From the NCBI GenBank assembly GCA_963837635.1, contig CAWINY010000003.1, forward strand, positions 310,001-374,000: a DNA stretch of 64,000 nucleotides, in the 5' to 3' direction. Both the position numbers and the translations under genes were made by a program. The notes under the pieces are model-generated. The model made no database searches and was not told the DNA's origin. It was given only the letters and a program-made list of their open reading frames with translations. This document shows positions 20,028-28,995 of this stretch, in pieces. Positions within the stretch are counted from its first letter, which is position 1; the number at the start of each line of letters is the position of its first letter. The stretch is from CAWINY01 sp963837635 (GTDB taxonomy: Bacteria > Acidobacteriota > Terriglobia > Terriglobales > Acidobacteriaceae).

Positions 20028-20167
20028 CTCTTAGCCATCAGCCGTCAGCTATCAGCCAACAGCCTTTCCTACCTAAGTACTTACCGCGGATTACACGGAT
20101 TTAAAACGGATCAAAACGGATGAAGGCTTCCAAATAGATATATCCGCGCTGATCCGTGCCTTTCCGT
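20028..20167. repeat. repeat families G and E
   Basis: CAGCCGTCAGCTATCAGCC-like G repeats (20037-20062), then an E-type inverted repeat: CCGCGGATTACACGGATT on the left and TCCGTCTAATCCGCGG on the right (about 20084-20181). The right arm runs into the end of the neighbouring coding frame. Confidence 0.7.
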
Positions 20168-21718
20168 CTAATCCGCGGTAAACATCCTCCGCGCCCGCTT
20201 ACGGAACACTACGCGCACTCCCTCGCGCCAGTGCTCGTCGAGGCCGATGAGTTCGCAGTCGATCTCCGGCGAGAGGTAGCGCAGTAGGGTGTCGGTCGCC
20301 GGATGGACATGCAACGCAGGCGCAACCAGCAGCAGGAGCGGCTTCTGTTCCGAGAGTTGCCGGCCGGGGAAGTAGCCGTAGCGCTGGAACTCGCCACGTT
20401 CTTGATGCCAGACCACGCGCGACCAGTAGTCGATCCCTTGCAGCGGCAGGTGGATGTCCTCGTTTGCTTTAAGTTCGACCACAACCAGCCGTCCGTCGCG
20501 GGTCGAGGCCAGCACGTCAATCATGCCGCGATCCGATGCGGCGAAGGCCGGTACCTGGGGATACACGCACGAGGTATCGATGCGCGAATCGAGCAGCGCG
20601 GGATTGCGCGCAACCAGAGATTCAAGCCATCGCTCGGGAGCCATGCGCCACAACGGGTGGCTGCGGTCGCCCTCCGGCGTGCGGATACAGCGGGCCTCCG
20701 TCATCATCGCGGCGAACTCGTCGAAGTTGTCGCCGGTGAGCACTGCCTCCCTCGCTCCGGTGCCGAAGACGACCTGCTCGTCCGGTCGAAACGATCCCGG
20801 CTCGTGCTCCACGCGGGCGCGGGCGAACTCGAGTCCGCGCAGGCGAAAGGCCAATTCCCCGCCCGAGAGCACTACGACGTCGGCCTCCGGTACAAGCGCG
20901 AGGATACGCTCCACCGAAACGGCAAAGCGCTGGCGCGCCGCGGCGTGATCCGGGCAGTGTACGAGGCGAGTTTCGATGTTGCCGGAATCGGCGCTGTCGA
21001 GTTCGCTGAGCGAACCGCTGTCCTCGTCAAACTCGAATAACTGCCACTGGGCGGCGGCGCGGTCGAGATGCGCCATGCGCTCGCGAACAACCGCCGATTT
21101 GCCCGCGGGCACGAATAAGCGCAGACCCTCGACCACGCGATGAGCGGCTTCGCGCGCGCGGCACAGATCAAGCCAGAGGATGGCGAAGGTAAGCGCGGCG
21201 TCGATCGATGCTTGCGGCTCCTGCGAGTTGACGCCGAAGACGGCAAAGGCGCTGTGTCCCCGCCGGATCAGGCCGCGCGAGTAGACCGGGCCGAAGCTGC
21301 GCTCCAGGTCCATGTCGCAGGTCAGGCGGTCGATAGTCCAGCCGGCGAAGCGCTGCTCGAAGAGCGCGCGCAGGCGCTGCTGGTAAGCGGCGCGGGCGGC
21401 GCGTTTCGCCGTGGGGGTGCGTCGGTCGCGGTCGCGCCAGATCTCCAGTTTGCCGGGCTTGGCCTGTCCGAAGCGCTGCACCAAGAGGCGCAGGCAGCCG
21501 GCGCGCTCTTGCGCATCGAGCACCCGCCGCACGGTGTTGCGCTCGTGCGACCAGAGGTGCAGCACGCACCTGCCGTGATCGGTGGAAAGAGAGTAACGAT
21601 CGCGGCCGAGATCGAAGAGCACGGCGCCGTCCTCGGCCACGCAGGCCTGCGGCGATTCGGCCAGATAGCGGTCGATGACCTGCGCCAGTTCTTGAGGCGA
21701 CAGCTCTGCGGAAGACAT
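20168..21718 (-). CDS. putative PD-(D/E)XK nuclease-fold protein of unknown role
   Basis: 516 residues, no signal or TM segment. The C-terminal third has the core of a RecB-like/NucS-like nuclease: GMIDVLA (D401), then VVVELKA (E415, K417) and LPLQGIDYW, i.e. D...ExK...Q. The N-terminal 320 residues are Arg-rich, predicted mixed alpha/beta, with no motif I can place; CPDHAAAR is the only Cys-containing cluster there. Alone on its strand with repeat-filled spacers. DNA cleavage or repair is a reasonable inference from the motif, not shown. The last codons overlap a family E repeat arm, so the C-terminus may have been replaced. Confidence 0.75.
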   Translation of the reverse strand: MSSAELSPQELAQVIDRYLAESPQACVAEDGAVLFDLGRDRYSLSTDHGRCVLHLWSHERNTVRRVLDAQERAGCLRLLVQRFGQAKPGKLEIWRDRDRRTPTAKRAARAAYQQRLRALFEQRFAGWTIDRLTCDMDLERSFGPVYSRGLIRRGHSAFAVFGVNSQEPQASIDAALTFAILWLDLCRAREAAHRVVEGLRLFVPAGKSAVVRERMAHLDRAAAQWQLFEFDEDSGSLSELDSADSGNIETRLVHCPDHAAARQRFAVSVERILALVPEADVVVLSGGELAFRLRGLEFARARVEHEPGSFRPDEQVVFGTGAREAVLTGDNFDEFAAMMTEARCIRTPEGDRSHPLWRMAPERWLESLVARNPALLDSRIDTSCVYPQVPAFAASDRGMIDVLASTRDGRLVVVELKANEDIHLPLQGIDYWSRVVWHQERGEFQRYGYFPGRQLSEQKPLLLLVAPALHVHPATDTLLRYLSPEIDCELIGLDEHWREGVRVVFRKRARRMFTAD

Positions 21719-21724
21719 CGGGTT

Positions 21725-21836
21725 GCAATCCTGCGAAGAACAGGTAACGGGTATCAGGTAACAGGTCTTGGGTACCAGATGAATGCAAATACTCGCGATG
21801 CCTGATACCTGGTACCTGTTACCTGATGCCGGCGGC
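21725..21836. repeat. inverted repeat family I
   Basis: CAGGTAACGGGTATCAGGTA on the left and TGATACCTGGTACCTGTTAC on the right. Similar halves flank the next small gene at 22070-22170. Confidence 0.7.
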
Positions 21837-22022
21837 TCACAACATGCCGCCGGATTCGAGGGTTAGGACGCTGAGGGCCATCTCCAGCTTGCGGATGGCT
21901 TCTTCCAGTTCGGGGTGCTTGTCCAATCTCTGCTGCAGTTCGGTCAAAAGCGAATGTGCTTCGGCCACATGCTTGGCGGCTTTGGCCTGCTGATCGGGTG
22001 CGGGAGCGGGATCCGGTTTCAT
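21837..22022 (-). CDS. small helical protein of unknown function, 61 aa
   Basis: MKPDPAPAPDQQAKAAKHVA start with GGGAGG eight bases upstream, a strong ribosome site that decides against the longer frame to 22091. The rest (LLTELQQRLDKHPELEEAIRK) is one amphipathic helix with a heptad-like pattern, so a small coiled-coil or dimer is likely. Family I repeats lie on both sides. Function unknown. Confidence 0.7.
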   Translation of the reverse strand: MKPDPAPAPDQQAKAAKHVAEAHSLLTELQQRLDKHPELEEAIRKLEMALSVLTLESGGML

Positions 22023-22277
22023 GGCAATCCTCCCTTGGAGCGGGAGAAGTATAACGCTGGCGCCGAGTTTCAGATACCAGGTACCAGGCACCAGGTGTCA
22101 GAATTCAGTTCGTGGATGATAACTGTGCCTGGCCTCACCCCCCACGCCTGTTACCTGTTACCTGAGGCCCATCACCTCTTCAAAGGTGAATTGCTGAGTG
22201 CCTCGCCGCCGGAGTGCTGCTACCATGAGCCAGCAGATCACCCGGTAAGGGCACGGGGCGTGGTAGAGGGCAGGGCA

Positions 22278-23294
22278 ATGAAGGAATTCTACGTCGGCGA
22301 CGCCGCACAGTTTGAGAACAAGACGATCATCACCAGCTTCGTAGTGGCTTCCAAGCAGGTCAAGCCGAAGAAGAACGGCGACCCGTACCTGGCGCTGACG
22401 CTCAGCGACCGCAGCGGCCAGATCGATGCCAAGATGTGGGACAACGTGGCCGACGCCCTCGGCACTTTCGAGCAGGATGACTTCGTCAAAGTCCGTGGCT
22501 TGATCAACCGCTACAACAACCGCTTTCAGCTGACGATCTACAAGATCCGCAAGGCGGGCGAGGGTGAGGTCGATTACGCCGATTACCTGCCGGCGTGCCC
22601 GCGCGACATCGACGAGCTCTGGCGCACGCTGACCGACTATGTCGCCAGCTTTCAGGACGCCAACCTGCGCGCGCTGATCCAGGCCTTTCTCGATGATCCG
22701 CAGATCGCACAGCCGTACCGCACCGCACCGGCCGCCAAGACGCTGCATCATGCCTATATTGGCGGGTTGCTCGATCACGTGGTGTCGCTCTGCAACCTCT
22801 GCGACCTGGTTGCGCGCAATTACCCGCGGGTCAACCGCGACCTGCTGTTGAGCGGCGCGTTCCTGCATGACATCGGGAAGATCCACGAACTGTCCTATGC
22901 CCGCTCGTTCAATTACACGACCAAGGGACAACTTCTCGGACACATGGTCATCGAGTTGGAGATGCTGCATGCCAAGGTGCGCGAGGTGCCCGGATTCCCC
23001 GACGACCTGAAGATGCTGCTGGAGCACATGATCATCAGCCATCACGGCCATTACGAGTTCGGCTCGCCCAAGCTGCCGATGTTCCCCGAGGCGCTGATGC
23101 TGCACTATCTCGATGACCTCGACTCCAAGATGGAGTGCATGCGGGCGCAATTCGAGCGCAACGGCGACCTGGAGAATCCGTGGGCCGGCTACAGCAACTC
23201 GATGGAACGTCCGCTGCTCGACGCGCGCAAGCTGCTGGAAAAAGCGGCAGCACAAGATGAACCGAAGGCGGAAGCGGCCATGAGCAGTGATTAG
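22278..23294 (+). CDS. OB-fold/HD-domain 3'-5' exoribonuclease, YhaM type
   Basis: 338 residues. N-terminal OB fold (ITSFVVASKQVKPKKNGDPY, LTLSDRSGQIDAKMWDN) followed by an HD phosphohydrolase domain (KTLHHAYIGGLLDHVV, AFLHDIGKIHELSY, HMIISHHGHYEFGS, LHYLDDLDSKM). This order is that of YhaM/CBF1, which degrades RNA and DNA from the 3' end with Mn2+. The ATG at 22278 follows GAGGGCAGGG; an open frame extends upstream but matches repeat DNA. Monocistronic by spacing. Confidence 0.9.
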   Translation: MKEFYVGDAAQFENKTIITSFVVASKQVKPKKNGDPYLALTLSDRSGQIDAKMWDNVADALGTFEQDDFVKVRGLINRYNNRFQLTIYKIRKAGEGEVDYADYLPACPRDIDELWRTLTDYVASFQDANLRALIQAFLDDPQIAQPYRTAPAAKTLHHAYIGGLLDHVVSLCNLCDLVARNYPRVNRDLLLSGAFLHDIGKIHELSYARSFNYTTKGQLLGHMVIELEMLHAKVREVPGFPDDLKMLLEHMIISHHGHYEFGSPKLPMFPEALMLHYLDDLDSKMECMRAQFERNGDLENPWAGYSNSMERPLLDARKLLEKAAAQDEPKAEAAMSSD

Positions 23295-23558
23295 TGGCTA
23301 GTGCTAGTGACTAGCTGCGTTGTTCAGGAAGAAATCACCCAAGCTTTGTCATCCTGAGCAAGGACTGCGCCTTGAAGCGTCAGGCCCGTTTTTGGCCTGA
23401 CGCACGCGCGGTCCGAGTGAAGGACCTGCTTTTCACAACCTGTCTCGGTCACCGAAGAAGAAACCGCAAGGTCCTTCGACTCGCCCGGCTATCCAGCCGG
23501 GCTCGCTCAGGATGACAGCCTTTAAGGTTTGAACATCACGGAAAAACTTCGTCGCTCA
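23295..23558. repeat. spacer of family F repeats
   Basis: GTCATCCTGAGCAAGGAC near 23347 and GCTCGCTCAGGATGACA near 23500 are outer arms; inner arms carry GGTCCGAGTGAAGGACC and AAGGTCCTTCGACTC. Same family at 3869-4036, 30933-31090 and 60275-60405. No gene. Confidence 0.75.
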
Positions 23559-24422
23559 CTAATGTCTCAGCAACAAATCCGCGGCTACCGCCACAAAGAA
23601 GAGCACCGAGATCACCCCGTTCATGGTAAAAAAGGCGGCGTTGAGTTTGGAGAGATCGTCGGCCTTCACCAGGGTGTGCTCGTACAGCAGAAGCAGGCCG
23701 ACAACCGCAACTCCAAGCCACGCATACTGCCCCAGTCCAAACAGGATCACGACGCCAGCCAACAGGCCAAGCGTGATGACGTGGAAGACGCGCGCCACCC
23801 ACAGCGAATTGGCGATCCCAAGATACCGGGGCACGGAATGCAGCCCGGCATCGCAATCGAATTGGAAGTCCTGGCAGGCGTAGAGCACGTCGAAGCCGGC
23901 GACCCAGAAGACGACCGCCAGCGTCAGCACGATGATCCGCGCGTCCAGAGCACCGCGGACCGCGATCCAGGCCGCCGCCGGCGCGATTCCCAAGGAAAGT
24001 CCGAGCACCAGGTGCGACCAGCGGGTATAGCGCTTGGTGAACGAGTATGCCAGCAACACCGCCAGCGCCACCGGCGACAACAGCAGCGCCAGGCGGTTCA
24101 ACTGCGCTGCCGCCACAAAAAACACGGCGCAGGCAAGCAGAGTGAATCCCGCTACGAACTGCCGGGTTAGATCGCCAGCGGGCAGCGCGCGCATTTGGGT
24201 CCGCGGATTGGCCGCGTCGATGCGGTGATCCACCAGCCGGTTAAACGCCATGGCTGCCGAGCGCGCCGCCACCATCGCGACGATGATCCAGCCAAGCACA
24301 TGCATGCCGGGCACGCCACCGGCTGCCAGCATCGCTCCGCACAGAGCAAAGGGCAGAGCAAAGATGGAGTGCTCCCACTTGATCATCTCCAGGGTGCGAC
24401 GGGTGCTGTGAATCAGGGCCAT
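23559..24422 (-). CDS. UbiA-family prenyltransferase (4-hydroxybenzoate polyprenyltransferase-like)
   Basis: 287-residue integral membrane enzyme with 7-9 TM helices that joins a polyprenyl chain to an aromatic quinone precursor. Both Asp-rich motifs are present: NRLVDHRIDAANPRT (about 65-79) and DVLYACQDFQFDCDAG (about 180-195). Acidobacteria commonly make menaquinone, and some by the futalosine route, so an MqnP-type role is as likely as ubiquinone synthesis; the window has no mqn or ubi genes to decide. ATG at 24422 preferred over an in-frame TTG at 24440. Confidence 0.88.
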   Translation of the reverse strand: MALIHSTRRTLEMIKWEHSIFALPFALCGAMLAAGGVPGMHVLGWIIVAMVAARSAAMAFNRLVDHRIDAANPRTQMRALPAGDLTRQFVAGFTLLACAVFFVAAAQLNRLALLLSPVALAVLLAYSFTKRYTRWSHLVLGLSLGIAPAAAWIAVRGALDARIIVLTLAVVFWVAGFDVLYACQDFQFDCDAGLHSVPRYLGIANSLWVARVFHVITLGLLAGVVILFGLGQYAWLGVAVVGLLLLYEHTLVKADDLSKLNAAFFTMNGVISVLFFVAVAADLLLRH

Positions 24423-24488
24423 AGGGGCAGAGTTTCGCAATTCCAGTTTATCAGTGCAGTGGGTCGGTCAGTGGCCAGCGCAAATAGC

Positions 24489-24590
24489 GTAGCGCCGGCC
24501 TCCAGGCCGGCTGTCCTGGCGGCGTCCACGCCGGCAAACAGAACGCGGGCCGGAGGCCCCCGCGACAGCCGGCCTGGAGGCCGGCGCTAC
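24489..24590. repeat. family B palindrome (intergenic copy)
   Basis: Perfect 26-bp arms 24489-24514 and 24565-24590, differing from the amidase-gene copy at one base per arm; the centre is its reverse complement. Six bases beyond is the stop of the next gene. Confidence 0.92.
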
Positions 24591-24596
24591 CGCTTC

Positions 24597-27359
24597 CTAC
24601 AGCCGCATCTCCGCCTGCACGGTCTGGTCTTCCATGTCGGTTTCCAGATGGAAACCCAGTTTCTTGCAGATGGCGATCATCTCGCGGTTCTCCAGCAGAA
24701 TCGTGGCCACCAGGCGGCCGATCTTCTCTTCCCGGGCGACTGCGATCAGCCGGCGGAAGAGTTCCGTGCCCAGCCCCTGGTGATGGTAGGCGTCGAGAAT
24801 GAGCTCGGCCGGCTCGGCTTCGTCCGTGCCGTGGATCTTGCTCACGCGGCCCACGGCCAGGATTTCCGGCGTACCGTCGGCTGCTTTCTTTTCGACCACC
24901 AGCGCGATCTCGCGGTCGTAGTCGATAAAGCAAATACGCGTCAGCCGTTCATGCGAGGTGCGCTGCGAGAGCTTCAGCGGCTGGAAATAGCGCATATAGA
25001 CGCTGTGATCGCTGAGTTGCTCGTGGAACTTGATCATCAGCGGCTCGTCTTCCGGCCGAATGGGACGGATCAGCACCTCATCGCCGTTTTTCAGGGTCCA
25101 TTGCGAGACATACTGCGTGGGATACGGGCGAATTGCCGGTCTTGGCAGGTTCTCCTCCGTCATCTCCGGACCGTGGACGACGATTCGGGCGTCCAGTGCC
25201 ACGATTCCTTCCGGCGAGGCAACCAGCGGATTGATGTCCATCTCGGCGATCCAGGGCTGCTCGACGGCAAGCTGGCTGAAGCGAACCAACACGCCTTCCA
25301 GCGCTGCTAGATCGACTGGCCGTTGTCCACCTACGCCCTGCAGCGCTTGCCAGATGCGCGTCTGCTCCATCATGCGGCGAGCCAGGGTGGTGTTGAGCGG
25401 AGGCAAGGCAAGGGAGCGGTCCTTCACCACCTCCACCAGGCGGCCGCCGTGGCCGAACAGCAGCACCGGACCAAACTGCGGGTCCACCAAGCTGCCGATG
25501 ATCAGCTCATGACTGGCGGCCAAGTTGACCATTGGCTGCACCGTCGTACCGAGAAAGTTGCCCTGCCCCAATTTCGTCTCAACGGACTGCTCAATCAGCC
25601 AGTACGCCATGCGCACGCTATCCGCGGTGCGAAGATTGAGCTGCACCCCGCCGACATCGCTCTTGTGACTTACGGTTTGCGAATACAGCTTCAGCACCAC
25701 CGGATAACCCAGCGTCTTCGCTGCAGCAATGGCTTCTTCCGGTGTGCGCGCGATGCGGGTTTCGACCACTGGGATGTTGTAGGCGGCCAGCACCTGCTTG
25801 GACTCGGGCTCCGACAGCAGCGTGCGTCCAGCGGAGCGCGTGTTGCGCAGGATCGATTCCACCGCCGCGCGGTCCTCCTGATGCCCGGCACTCCGCGGCA
25901 GCACCGGCGTCTGATAGAGCCCGCGCAGGTTGTAGCTGTATTTCCACATGTAATTGAAGGCGCGCGCCGCGGTGTCGGGAAATGGGAAGACCGGAATACC
26001 GGCACTTACCAGGATCCCGGTCGCGTTCACAACCTCGGCGCCGCCCATGAAGCTGGCCAACACCGGTTTGCCGGTTGACTTGGCATAGGGCTTCAGCAGT
26101 TCGGCGGTGGCGGCCGGAGCGGCCAATCCCTGGGGTGCCATCACGATCAGCACGCCATCGCAGTTTGCATCTTTGGCGACGATTTCCAGAGTCTTGGCGA
26201 AGCGCTCCGGTTCAGCCTCGCCCAAAATGTCGATGGGGTTGCGCCGCGACCAATGCGGCGGCAGGAATGCGTCCAACTGCGCAATCGATTCCGGTGACAG
26301 CTCGGCCAGTTGGCCGCCGGTGGCGAGCAGGGTGTCGGTGGCCAGCACGCCAGGCCCACCGGCATTGCTGACGATGCACAGCCTCGGCCCGCGCGGACGC
26401 GGCTGCTTGGCCAGTACCTCGGCCATGTAGAACAGATCGCCCACCGAATTCACGCGCAACACGCCCACGCGGCGGAAGGCGGCCTCCACTACCTCGTCGC
26501 TGCCCACCATCGTCCCGGTATGCGAGGCGGCGGCCTCGGCCGCGGTTTGCGTACGCCCGGTCTTGATCACAATGATCGGCTTGGTAAGCGAGACCTCGCG
26601 CGCGGCGGAAAGGAAGGCTCGCGCATTACCGACGGACTCCATGTACACGACGATGGCGGTGGTGCGGGGATCGTCGCCGAAGTAGTCAATAAGGTCTCCC
26701 CACGATATATCTAGCATGGAGCCGACCGAGACAAACGAGCTGAAGCCGACCATCTCGCGCAGGCTCCAGTCCAGCACCGCTGAGGACAACGCCCCGCTCT
26801 GGCTCAGGAAAGCCACGGTCCCCGGGCGGGCAATTGTTTTGGCCCACATGGCATTCAGGCCATTCAGCGGGTTCATCACCCCCAGGCTGTTCGGGCCCAG
26901 GATGCGCATCCGGCTGCCGACCAGCCGGCGCTTGACCTCGCGCTCCAGCTCGAGTCCGGCCTCGCCCACTTCGCGAAAGCCGGCGGAGATCACGATCCCG
27001 GCGGCCACGCCCGCCGTCACACAGTCGGAAATGACATCGGGTACCTGGGGGGCAGGCGTCACGATGACGGCTAGCTCGATCGGTTCGGGAATCTCGGTGA
27101 CGAGCGGGTACGCCCGAATGCCCAGCACGTTGTGCCGCTTGGGGTTCACCGGGAACACGGCGCCGCCGAACGGATTACTCAACAGGCCGAACAGAACCCC
27201 ACGGCCGATACTGCCCGGACGCTCGGAGGCGCCAATCACCGCCACCGATCGCGGCGAGAAGATGGCGTCCAGCGGACGGCGCGCGAAACCCGGCAGATGG
27301 TCATGCCCAGGCTGATTGGCGATCTGGTTGGCCCCAGCCGACTTGGCACCAGAGTTCAT
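24597..27359 (-). CDS. ADP-forming acyl-CoA synthetase (alpha-beta fusion) with C-terminal GNAT acetyltransferase
   Basis: 920 residues: CoA-binding domain (SVAVIGASERPGSIG), Succ-CoA ligase-like domain (ILGPNSLGVMN, FLSQSGALSSAV), ATP-grasp domain (about 500-730, SHKSDVGGVQL), then a GNAT domain (about 750-920, LIRPIRPEDEP, DAYHHQGLGTELFRRL). This is the order of protein acetyltransferases Pat/YfiQ, which acetylate Lys on enzymes such as acetyl-CoA synthetase. Unlike what is described for those, where the synthetase part lacks its catalytic His, the phospho-His motif ASHTG (H280) is kept here, so both activities may be alive. No neighbour hints at a substrate. Confidence 0.88.
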   Translation of the reverse strand: MNSGAKSAGANQIANQPGHDHLPGFARRPLDAIFSPRSVAVIGASERPGSIGRGVLFGLLSNPFGGAVFPVNPKRHNVLGIRAYPLVTEIPEPIELAVIVTPAPQVPDVISDCVTAGVAAGIVISAGFREVGEAGLELEREVKRRLVGSRMRILGPNSLGVMNPLNGLNAMWAKTIARPGTVAFLSQSGALSSAVLDWSLREMVGFSSFVSVGSMLDISWGDLIDYFGDDPRTTAIVVYMESVGNARAFLSAAREVSLTKPIIVIKTGRTQTAAEAAASHTGTMVGSDEVVEAAFRRVGVLRVNSVGDLFYMAEVLAKQPRPRGPRLCIVSNAGGPGVLATDTLLATGGQLAELSPESIAQLDAFLPPHWSRRNPIDILGEAEPERFAKTLEIVAKDANCDGVLIVMAPQGLAAPAATAELLKPYAKSTGKPVLASFMGGAEVVNATGILVSAGIPVFPFPDTAARAFNYMWKYSYNLRGLYQTPVLPRSAGHQEDRAAVESILRNTRSAGRTLLSEPESKQVLAAYNIPVVETRIARTPEEAIAAAKTLGYPVVLKLYSQTVSHKSDVGGVQLNLRTADSVRMAYWLIEQSVETKLGQGNFLGTTVQPMVNLAASHELIIGSLVDPQFGPVLLFGHGGRLVEVVKDRSLALPPLNTTLARRMMEQTRIWQALQGVGGQRPVDLAALEGVLVRFSQLAVEQPWIAEMDINPLVASPEGIVALDARIVVHGPEMTEENLPRPAIRPYPTQYVSQWTLKNGDEVLIRPIRPEDEPLMIKFHEQLSDHSVYMRYFQPLKLSQRTSHERLTRICFIDYDREIALVVEKKAADGTPEILAVGRVSKIHGTDEAEPAELILDAYHHQGLGTELFRRLIAVAREEKIGRLVATILLENREMIAICKKLGFHLETDMEDQTVQAEMRL

Positions 27360-27443
27360 GGCATGTCCTCCGCCAGCGCAGAATCGTATACCAAATTAAG
27401 GCCAACGTTGGAACGTGTAAGGGGTTCTGCGACCCCGACCACG

Positions 27444-27535
27444 GAGGGTGCCCCACATCTGCCCGGTTTTGGCAGATGTGGGCGGACTGGTTAGGAACCA
27501 CATCTGCCAAAGGCAGGCAGATGTGGGGCACCCTT
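27444..27535. repeat. two family A palindromes in tandem
   Basis: Copies at 27444-27482 and 27498-27535 in opposite orientation, so the whole 92 bases is itself an inverted repeat beginning GGGTGCCCCACATCTGCC. It separates the 3' end of phoU from the acyl-CoA synthetase gene start. Confidence 0.88.
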
Positions 27536-27553
27536 ACGATTGAACGTCGGGAA

Positions 27554-28237
27554 CTATGGCTTGGGGACTTCGTTGCTGACGTTGCCCATGTGGTGGCGGA
27601 CGTCGGCGCCGCGCACCCAGAAGATCACGTCTTCGGCAATGTTGGTGGCGTGGTCGGCAATGCGCTCCAGGTTGCGGGCGATGAGGATGGTGTCCAGCGC
27701 CTGCCGGCTGGAATCGTTCTGCGTACGAATGGCCAGTTCCATGGCGGTGAAGATCTCGTGGTTCATGCGGTCCACGGAATCGTCGGTTTCCAGCACCTCC
27801 TGCGCCAGGTCCGCGTTGCGCGAAACAAACGATTCCAGGGCTTGCCGGATCATGTGGGCCGCGATGGTCCCCATCTGCGAAATGTCGGCTTCCAGTTCCA
27901 CTTGGGGCAGCGCGATCAGGTCCATGACCCGCTCCACGATGTTCACGGCCTGGTCGCCCACACGTTCCAAATCGGCGTTGATCTTGATGACGGCGAGGAT
28001 GAAGCGGAGATCCACCGCCATCGGCTGCTGCATGGCCAGCAGATCCAGCGCGCGCTCGTCGATCTCGCGCTCGGCCAGATTGATCATGGCTTCATTGGTG
28101 AACACGCGCTGGCAGAGCTCCGGCACGCGCTCGCGGTATGCCCGCATGGCCGAGTCCACCGCCGATTCCGCCAGCCCCGCCATCGCCAGCAGCTTGTCTT
28201 TCAGCTCGTCCAGACTTTGATGGAAGCGTGTGCGCAT
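27554..28237 (-). CDS. phoU: phosphate transport regulator PhoU
   Basis: 227 residues, all-helical, two PhoU repeats with the metal-binding E/DxxxD patterns (AMINLAEREID; INADLERVGDQAVNI and NLERIADHATNIAED). Couples PstSCAB activity to PhoR so that kinase output stays low when phosphate is plentiful. Last gene of the pst run; its ATG overlaps the stop of pstB (TAATG). Confidence 0.96.
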   Translation of the reverse strand: MRTRFHQSLDELKDKLLAMAGLAESAVDSAMRAYRERVPELCQRVFTNEAMINLAEREIDERALDLLAMQQPMAVDLRFILAVIKINADLERVGDQAVNIVERVMDLIALPQVELEADISQMGTIAAHMIRQALESFVSRNADLAQEVLETDDSVDRMNHEIFTAMELAIRTQNDSSRQALDTILIARNLERIADHATNIAEDVIFWVRGADVRHHMGNVSNEVPKP

Positions 28238-28992
28238 TAGCCGAACCTTCCAGTGATGTAATCTTCCGTCCGCTTGTCGGTCGGGGTGGTGAACATCTTT
28301 TCCGTCTTGTCGAACTCCACCAGCTTGCCCAGCAAAAAGAATGCCGTGCCGTCGGCCACCCGCGCCGCCTGCTGCATATTATGGGTAACGATCACGATAG
28401 TGTACTGCTGTTTGAGCTGAAAGATCAGTTCTTCGACCTTGGCGGTGGAAATCGGATCCAAAGCGGAACAAGGCTCATCCATCAGCAGCACCTCCGGTTG
28501 AACCGCCAGCGCCCGGGCAATGCAAAGGCGCTGCTGCTGTCCGCCGGAGAGACTGGCGCCGGATTTCTTCTTGAGGAAGTCTTTTACCTCATCCCACAGC
28601 GCGGAGGCGCGAAGCGAATGCTCGACCACATCGTCCAGCTCGCGCCGCTTGTGAAATCCATTCAACTTCAAGCCCGCGACCACATTGTCGTAGATAGACA
28701 TGGCGGGAAAGGGATTGGGCTTTTGAAACACCATGCCCACCCGACGGCGGACTTCCACCGGCAAGGCGCGCAGGATGTCCATCGTGCCCAGACGAACGGT
28801 CCCATTCATGGTGGCGCTGGGGACGGTCTCGTGCATGCGGTTCAGGCAGCGCACGAAGGTGGACTTGCCACAGCCGGACGGCCCAATGATAGCCGTGGCT
28901 TGATTGGCGGCGATTTCGATGTCGATCTCGTGCAGCGCCTGAGTACGACCGAAAAAGGCGTTCAGACCGCGCACGCTATAGCTCATCCCCAT
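28237..28992 (-). CDS. pstB: phosphate ABC transporter ATP-binding protein
   Basis: 251 residues. Walker A GPSGCGKST (37-45), the PstB-typical QKPNPFPAMSIYDNV, signature LSGGQQQRLCIARAL and Walker B LLMDEP. Energises the PstCA channel. It follows pstA by three bases and overlaps phoU by one, so it is translationally coupled on both sides. Confidence 0.97.
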   Translation of the reverse strand: MGMSYSVRGLNAFFGRTQALHEIDIEIAANQATAIIGPSGCGKSTFVRCLNRMHETVPSATMNGTVRLGTMDILRALPVEVRRRVGMVFQKPNPFPAMSIYDNVVAGLKLNGFHKRRELDDVVEHSLRASALWDEVKDFLKKKSGASLSGGQQQRLCIARALAVQPEVLLMDEPCSALDPISTAKVEELIFQLKQQYTIVIVTHNMQQAARVADGTAFFLLGKLVEFDKTEKMFTTPTDKRTEDYITGRFG

Positions 28993-28995
28993 GCG

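Noticed and set aside
27444..27535. Tandem family A copies as a possible mini CRISPR
   Set aside because: Only two units, in opposite orientation, with no regular spacers and no cas genes; these are dispersed palindromes.
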